64,000 nucleotides of DNA from Leptidea sinapis (Eukaryota; Arthropoda; Insecta; Lepidoptera; Pieridae). Shown here in pieces: positions 27,801 to 36,800 of the stretch; within the stretch, counting starts at the first letter, position 1, and each line of letters starts with the position of its first letter. The notes beneath the pieces are model-generated. The model searched no databases, was not told the DNA's origin, and worked only from the letters and a program-made list of their open reading frames with translations. Both the position numbers and the translations under genes were made by a program. The stretch is from contig NC_066265.1 in assembly GCF_905404315.1 (NCBI RefSeq), positions 33,752,501-33,816,500 on the forward strand, in the 5' to 3' direction.

Positions 27801-30800
27801 TTTACCTTCGGTATCGTGTTCAAATTGTCGCATTTTATCTGTCATAAAAGAAGAGAATACCATCAGTATTGATTATATATTCTTGATTATGTTTTCTGTT
27901 AAATTATTAACACATACCATGTATCCATAATATTTTATGAGTGTAGGGAAAACTCATAAAATAAAGTATCAGACATTATGTTTTCTTCTCATCTCTGTTA
28001 TGACATGACATAAAAAGAATTCTAAAGATATAAAACTTAATAAAATAAATGGTTTAAATGTACGCCTCTAGAAATAATGAGTAAAACTTTAAAATATGTT
28101 TTAGGATGACAAATTGGCAACACTGACAATGGACATTGACCGCGTGATACATTGTGACGTACTTCTACCATCCATTATATCTAAAACACATGACTTTTAC
28201 AATTATTATAAACAGATTGTAAGTAATAACATAATACCACATTATTTTGAAACGGAAATTCGTACTGATGTTGCAATATCAGTACTCATAAGATTGTTGT
28301 AACTGTAACCATTTGAGTAGAGGACTGAAATATCAAACTATTTGTTACTTTACAAAGTAAGCGGGTGCTGAGGAAAGAGTTTTGTATTCCGGAGATAGAG
28401 AAATGAAGAACTTCTTCCATTAGGTATGAGGATTAATGAAGCTGTTTACATTTTATTCTGTACATTCACGCATTTTGTGAAAAAAATACGGAGTCTGAAT
28501 TTTCGTGTGGGAAACTCAGCAATATTAATGGTGTGAACTTGAAAATAAGGAATTGTAACTAGTTATAATAAATAAACAATAGGTACATAATATATTATGT
28601 GTGAGCCACAGAAAATGTGGCAGAATCGAGCAGCACTTGCACGTGTGCATACACAGGTTTATTAAAGTACACAAAATCCTATAACACTTGTGAAATAGTA
28701 TGTCTTGTTAAGAGTATAGGAGATGATATTGGTGTCAGATGCATATCATAAAACTCTGGGTCTTGAACGTGAGATCAGCAAAATAATATGCTTTTACTTT
28801 ACAAAGAAATGTATAAAGTACCTATTTCACACTTAAAGTAACCATAGGACAAGATAATGTATGATCGAATACGTGATAAAGTATTTTATTAAGGACAAAG
28901 TACGTCACAATCACCACAGACGGCTCCGCGACCGTTCTAGGACGTGAACACCGAGCCCTAATGAATCATTCTCTAGCAGGACTACGGGGCCTCATGAGTC
29001 AGGACTCACCACAGTCACTGCGCCTGGCTAGAGCGACCGCCGCCATTGCACATCTCTTACATTCCTTATTGCATTTGTCACCCGACATACTTATCTGTTC
29101 AGCTACAAGACATATGACAGAGTTCGTTACAGTACAACTATCTTTACATTGCTTACAAAATAGTTCTTACAAGTCGAATAACGAGCGCAAGGCAAATGCC
29201 ATGATGAAATCTATATCAATAAAAACTTAATGGATATTGTACCATTGTTGGGCCTTTTTGTGAAACTGTTTACCATTTTGTATAATATAGCCTCGACATG
29301 GATCGTTGCATGTCAAACGCTAATTGGTGTTTTAAGAGCATATTTTAAAAGGGTAAAGATATTATTATCTGACGGTCACCTCTGAAATATTAACCTCATT
29401 GCGATAAAATATTTATTGAAGACAAACATTATAAGTAAGGCATATTAAAGACTAATTGGTGTTCTTAAATTAAAATACAAAAAATATTAAAAATTATAAT
29501 CGAAGTTATATCACTAATATATAATATGTTATATTATTTATGTAAATTACATTACATACATGGATGATGTTTTATTTTTCAGTATAAATAACTTGCATTC
29601 ATCTACGTACCAAAACAGCAAATAAACAAGCGAACACAAAACAAAATTAAACGTCATAGCCATGAAAACAAACCAATAAAGATACTCGAGCTGTATGGAA
29701 ATGTTGGAGCGCATTAGTATCCGCTGTGGTAGATGTAAACACATCGTGCACCAAACATACCGGCGAGAACGACTCTTATTCAGCTGGTCAATTATATGAT
29801 ACCAGCAGGTAATCGGTTCAAACTAGTTTATTACAATTGTTTCATGTTCATAATCAGCTGTAAAGTAAAACTGATTTGCGTGCACAATCAATCAAGCATC
29901 GCGAAACAACTAGATACAATATAGTCAGGCAAAATTGGCAAAGGATCACAACATAACGTTATGAATCGTCTTTATAAAGGTGTTGTCAATCAAAATGCCC
30001 AATCCCAATCAGAACGCTGGAGAGTGGGGACTGGACCACGCAGATGCTTAATTTGATGATTACTTAAGTTATACGTATGGAAAGATAAAATGTTAAATTA
30101 AACAAAATAAAACATTCATTGTTACGTTTTTCCTGATATTACAGACAGCTAGAGGTCACAGAGTATCTTAAAAATTTTAAAATTACAAAATTCAATATAC
30201 AACTTTGAAAGAGGTAGGAAGCCCAGTATTAGATACTATACTCTTTAATCAAAAGACCTCAGCAATATCAAATCTATTTCACAATTAAATGTATGAAGCC
30301 GATTTTGGCTGATCACTAGTAAGTGATGTTAGTAATTAGTATTAAACGTAATAATTTAAAAACAAAAGGGTAAAGCGAGTTAATCTGACCGAGATACAGA
30401 CTTATTTATAGTAGGACGTTTGTTGTATTTCGTTCTCATTCCTCACCTAGCCGTGAACATGACCGTGAAGCGAATGCGTCAACCAGATAATTTATTTAAA
30501 CCACCCGTGAAGCCCTTACTGTGCCTACTTGTATAACGCGCTTATACAATATTGCAATGTAACGGAATACTAGTACTATCATCAATATATATTATATTAT
30601 ATACCTATGTACATTCAATTTATTGTGAAAGTGTCAGCATGTAGCTGACGAGTTTCAATTTTATATGGTTTTGTTTAACCTAAATGGGCAGTATCTTTAT
30701 TTGGTAGCATAGTAGACGAGTCTATTGATAACACAAAAATAACTACTAAGAACATTAGTAACAGAAATTAACATAAGTTAATATTTTTATGGGATAGTTG

Positions 30801-33800
30801 GTCAAAAGAGTGTACGGGTCGCCTAATAATTATTCTGGACCATCTCCTCCGACACTTACTCGATGCCACCCACAGAAATCAAACGATAATTCCTGCCTTT
30901 TAGTTGTCTACACGCGTTTGTTGAAGGTGCAGGGAGGTGGAAGCGATTTACGAAACTCGCTATGGGGAATGATAAGTGGCAACACATCCAGTTTATGAGT
31001 ATTCCCTTTTCGCAAAGCAAATACTCATCAAATTCAAATATTTTTATTCAAAATAGGATGTGAAATCACTTATTGAAAGTAAAAAAAAAACTACCACCCA
31101 TTCCAAAGTGAATGCCTCAGGCCTGAGAAGAATGGGCGCAACAAACTCAGCGGGCCTTTTTTTTTTCATCAAAAATATTTTTTACAATTAAAGTAACATT
31201 TACAAAGTAACATTGTACAATTAAACTTATTATTTAATAGCCTGAGGGCGGTCGCTCCATTCCCAATCTGTGGTATCATTAAGAAAGTCATTTATGTTAT
31301 AGTAACCTTTACCACACAAACGTTTTTTAACAATTCTTTTGAATAACGTAACACCTTTGTTTTGAACATTTTCTGGGATCTTGTTGTAAATGCATATACA
31401 TCGCCCCACAAAAGACTTACTAACTCGACTAAGACGAGTAGTAGGCATCATCAGTTTATGTCTGTTCCTGGTGTTAACATTATGGTTATGACAGTTTCTG
31501 GCAAATTCACTTATGTGCCTATGAACATACATTACATTATCAAGAATATATTGAGAAGCAACAGTCAAGATGTTAATTTCTATGAATTTTGCTCTCAATG
31601 ATTCTCTAGGACCTAGGTTATAAATAGCGCGAATAGCCCTCTTCTGCAGCACAAATATTGTATTAATATCAGCAGCGTTGCCCCATAGCAATATACCATA
31701 GGACATAATACTATGGAAATAACTAAAGTATACTAGTCGCGTCGTATCTATGTCAGTTAATTGTCTAATTTTTTTAACCGCGTATGCTGCAGAACTAAGT
31801 CTGTTCGCCAATCCTTCAATATGGGTGCCCCATTGTAATTTGGAATCTAGAGTTATGCCAAGAAATATAGCAGATTCCACCGGTTCTATCACCTCTCCGT
31901 TAAACAAAACAATTGCATTTACATTTTTGACATTTGGTACGGTAAATTTAATTAATTTAGTTTTCTTGCTATTTAACAATAGGTTATTAGCGCTAAACCA
32001 GTACACGATGTCAGATAAAATATCGTTCACTTCGTCATACATAGCTTGGTTTCTTTTCACTTTGAAAATCAGTGAAGTGTCGTCCGCAAACAATACTACC
32101 TTATGTTTTTTCTCTATAAGATCTGGAAGATCATTTATATAGATAAGGAAGAGGAACGGTCCAAGAATAGACCCTTGTGGTACCCCCATACTGAGAGGAG
32201 TCCCAGGAGATCTCTTGCCATTCACGTCGACCCTCTGAATTCTATTGTTTAGATATGAAGTCAGAAGATCGAGCGAAGTTCCTTTTATGCCATAGTGGTA
32301 TAGCTTCCTGACCAGCGTTGAATGTTGAACACAATCAAAAGCCTTAGATAAATCACAGAAGATGCCAAGTGCATTCTGCGATTCCTCCCAGGCATCAAAA
32401 ATATTCTTGATCAGCTCAATACCTGCATCCGTTGTTGAACGTCCCCTAGTAAAGCCAAATTGTTTCAAATGAAGTAACTTATGAGAGTTAAAGTAAGTAA
32501 GCATTTGGCTTAAAATTATTTTTTCAAAAATTTTACTAAGGGTCGGCAAAACCGACACAGGACGATAGTTGTTCGGGTCAGAAGAGCATCCCGACTTAAA
32601 TATTGGTGTAATTTTACTATGTTTCAGAAGGTCAGGAAACACGCCACGATTAATACAATTATTAAATACTATTGCAAGATATGGTGCTATGACATCAATT
32701 ATTGAACTTATTATTTTAACAGAAATGCCCCATATATCAGCAGTTTTTTTCATGTCTAGAGATTTAAAAGTTTTAATTATTTCTCCAGGGCTAACAAAAC
32801 TAAAATTGAAACTTTTAAAAAATCCTATAACATTTTCCAGAAGAAGTGACTCAGCAACACTGGTGGAGGAGACAAGAGTGTTTGTGATAGAAACTGGAAT
32901 CTCAGAAAAAAAATTCTCAAAAGCAGTAGCAACTTCCTGCTGAGATTGAATTATTGTATTGTTTATTGATAGATTATATTCAATGTTGCGGTCTTTCAAT
33001 CTTCCAGATTCCCAGTTAATAATATTCCAAGTCATCTTTATTTTATTTGGTGCATTTTTAATTATTTGTCTGATATGCATAGACTTTGCAATAGAACAAA
33101 CACTTTTAAATAATTTAGAGTATTTTTTAACATACTCGAGAAAAGATGTATCATGATTATACAATGATCTCTCACTATACAGTTCATATAGCCTTTGTCT
33201 GCTCCTATGAATGCCAGCTGTTGCCCAATCATTAGATGACAGGAGACCACCTGATTTGACTGTCTTAGAAGTAAATATAGAAGCAAACTCTGTTTTAATT
33301 ATTTTAAATAACATATCATACATTTCATTTGGATTAATATTATATTTGAATAAATCCAAATTTGAGAGTTTAACTGACACATTGCCTCTATATTTCTCCA
33401 TTCGCCTATTATTCACAGGAACAAACGTAAACTTTTTAATTTTAGTACATTTATTGACCTCAATATTAAATGAGGCTAACTGACCAAAGTGGTCTGAACT
33501 CAGTTTGTTAATTATTGCCTGAGAAATGGGTTTATAATTGGTAAATATGTTATCAATACAGCTTTTGGAGGTGCCAGTTACTCTAGTAGGCTCTAAGAAA
33601 ATATTGGTTAAATGATATGATATGAATAAAGATCTGAATCTAATACTGGTTGAAAATCAGATCATCAGATCGTTAGCCTAAAATTATGAAGTTTACTACA
33701 AATAAGAACCGTATTTTTTATATAGAAAGGTGATGAATGATAAAAAGCGGCAGTGAAATACATATAATAATACGGATTTTTTATGTTCAAACGTTTAATT

Positions 33801-36800
33801 GAAAAAAAGATTTACGCTTTAGCCCGGAGCAGTACTGAAGCATGTGTCGAATATAAAAATAGCTAACACATGAGTGTGATAAAGAGAATCAATTTGGAAT
33901 TTTACTGAAGCTCGTCTAAATAGTTTGTTGTAAGTGTTATATGATAGAGCTAAACCTATTTATAAAAACTAGTATCGTATGTTATAGATATAGAGACAAT
34001 GAGTACCTAACGTGGCATGTATACGGACCGAAATTGCAATACTGAACTCAAGAGGTATCAAAATTTATACCCAAATGAAAATCTCCTATTTTCATTTGGG
34101 TATAAATTTTGATTGCCCAAAAGGAAAATAAATCGACAACTTTGGTCTCGTCAAAAACAAATTGTTATACATTCATAACTAAATCAGAAGCCACTGGAAA
34201 TGTAAAAACACACTAGCTGACCCGACAGGCGTTAATCTGTTCTGTATAATAAATAAAATATATTTTTTTATGAATTTCTCAATAATATTGCAACATTACG
34301 GCAAGAATTATCTTAAAATATGTTATAATGAAATTGCTTCATAGCAGAACTGTCAAACATACAAAACAAATATGGGAAACAAAAATAATGATGGGTCCCA
34401 AATCGATATAAAAACTATCCTATCTCTCAAGTTGGACTAAACTGTATTCCATGAAGTTATTCCTATTAAAATCCGTTCATTAGTTAAGGAGTTCTCTGGA
34501 AACAAACATCAGGAAACGGGATTAATATAGTAGAGAGGATAAATTTCAAAATTTGGTTTTGAAATTAATATTGCAATTTGTTACATTCAACGAAAAACGA
34601 AGTTTCGGGTGTTTCCTACTTCCGGTTCCATTCGTTCCGAAGTATTGTCCCGAACGTCATTGTTTGACATTTCGAATTTCTAATAAATAAATAATGTGTG
34701 AAGTGAACCACTCAGTGAAGATCCGTTCTAACGGTGAAAGAATTATTTAAATTGGTCAAGTAGTTTTCGTGTGAAAACATTACAAACATACATACAGACA
34801 AGAACACAAATGTTTCCTCTTTATAATATTAGTTAAGATAGTTTATAATTGTCACAAAAGACTCAAGTCCCTTCGTCTTACAAATTTTCGATCAGATCAC
34901 GTGTCCTGACGCGAGTTTAAAATTTTATACCTATCCCAAGAAACCGCTGTGCACTGTCCGCTCTAGGCTAAAATCGTAGGTGAATAAGCAGTTTCTTTTT
35001 AACTTAATAAACGAAACTGCAGGATTAATATATCCCGTGAGCAACAATATTTCAGTGATTAAACATTTCTATTTATCTCTGTTTGTCACATAGGTACAAG
35101 TAAATTGGCAGGCGCGCCCATTGACCTACCTCACAAGTTTGAATATCACTAAACATGTTAGCTATGTTATGCTACTAATAAAACATTAATATAATTAATA
35201 TATCATGTGCCTATATCATTATTCACTGGACGCGATCCAACCCTAATATCAAGTATATTTGTTTTGAATGGCTAACGAAATGCATGACGAAAATATTACG
35301 TGCTGAAAATCTCTATATAACCAATACTGGCAACAAAATATATCTACTCATTAACATAAAGAGAACAGGTAATCGAGTTACATCCGGTTTAGGTACCATA
35401 CGGGAGGTATAAATCATAGTCCACATTTTTCTGTGTTGCAAAAATGTTTACTCAGTGATGACATATTTTTTGGTCAAATGAGTCTCATGTAAAAATGAGA
35501 AAGTAGGGATTTGGTGTGAAAGGTTTGACCTCATGGGAGACATTATTGTTGAACCAATCTTGTGTCTATTTTAAAATATGTAAGAAATTACCCAATGTAA
35601 CATGTGTGTAATAGGCAGCTCATATTCTATATTAATTAAGATATATATTATGATGATAAGTATTCAATTTATTGTAGACAAATAGTAGCAGAATGTAGAC
35701 TGTGATTATATCATATACTATATAATACAATTGTAATTTGCATAAGGTAAGCAAAGATGAAAAACCAATTATGTTATGTAAACCTAGTAGTGCTGTGGTT
35801 TATGACCAACTTAAATAAATGATTTTGCAATACTTCAACAATGAATAATAAATCAACTCACCTTCATCTGGGCTGAGGTCCACAAACTTTACTCCACCAC
35901 TGCAAACAAATATTGGTTATAGAACATATTCATGAAGAGATGGATCTATTTATTATTATCAAGTTGCATACAAAGTTTTCCCAAACAGTAAAATTAATTT
36001 AGGTTAATACTATAGACACAATAATTCAACATTTATAAATAATTATCATAATCATTCAGAACTTGGTCAATAATTTTGTAACACATGAAATTTTTTGTTT
36101 TTATTTAAAAATTATATTTAAGCATAAATAATATTATTATTTAAAAAGATAAATTTGTTTTCAAAATTGGAAACTGGCTTATTTACTTTCAAATTTTAAG
36201 TATTTTATTCAAGTTAAAGTGTATTAATCTATTTGGATGTGTATGCAATATGCACCTGAATAAGTGTAGGTTGCATTTCATACCTTAATAGGACGGTAGC
36301 CGTTTCCGGCACCCGGAACACCTGCAAATAAACACAATGTGGAACCAGGTCTAATTGGATCTCATTGCAGAGAAACCAGGATAAATTCAAAGAATTCCCA
36401 AGGAATAAGAAATTTGTGAGAGAGTAGAACTTTTAATTATTATGTCATGTCTGTTCTCTATTGTTGTAATTTTATTTTCATGATGAATGAAGAAACAAAT
36501 TTTAATTAAAATATGGTTTTATTTTTTATAACATATTACAAAAGCAGAGCTAGCTATTGAGTGATGGTAATAAAATTGACTATAGTTTTTTAAAAACTAA
36601 TATAAACATTGTAAATCACTAAGTAGCATGTTTGAAGCATAAAAAGATGGGTAATATGTAAAATAGTGATACCTTCCATCCTAAGTTTTCAAAGAAAGTG
36701 CTTAGTCGGGACTGCCCCGTGGTTTTTCCGCCGCAAGGCCCTGTTTAGGTTAAAAACAACCAGAATCATATTATGTAGTGCTAAGGTCCACGTGTTGGAT

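Larger units (their letters stand above)
16766..35861 (-). other. Ttd14 intron 4, 19 kb
   Basis: The largest intron. Recognised content, low to high: diverged 98-bp repeats at 18990-19450, a Helitron at 20033-20420, a LINE fragment split by a mariner at 21480-23600, a SINE at 24640-24780, a Helitron at 25309-25736, a SINE piece at 27370-27440, a LINE at 31020-33640 and Helitron ends at 34213-34840. The stretches 16780-18980, 25740-27360, 27450-31000 and 34850-35860 are AT-rich with nothing I can name. Confidence 0.7.

Noticed and set aside
28961..29230. 89-codon plus-strand frame inside Ttd14 intron 4
   Set aside because: No recognised motif, no splice or polyadenylation context; base composition alone is not enough.
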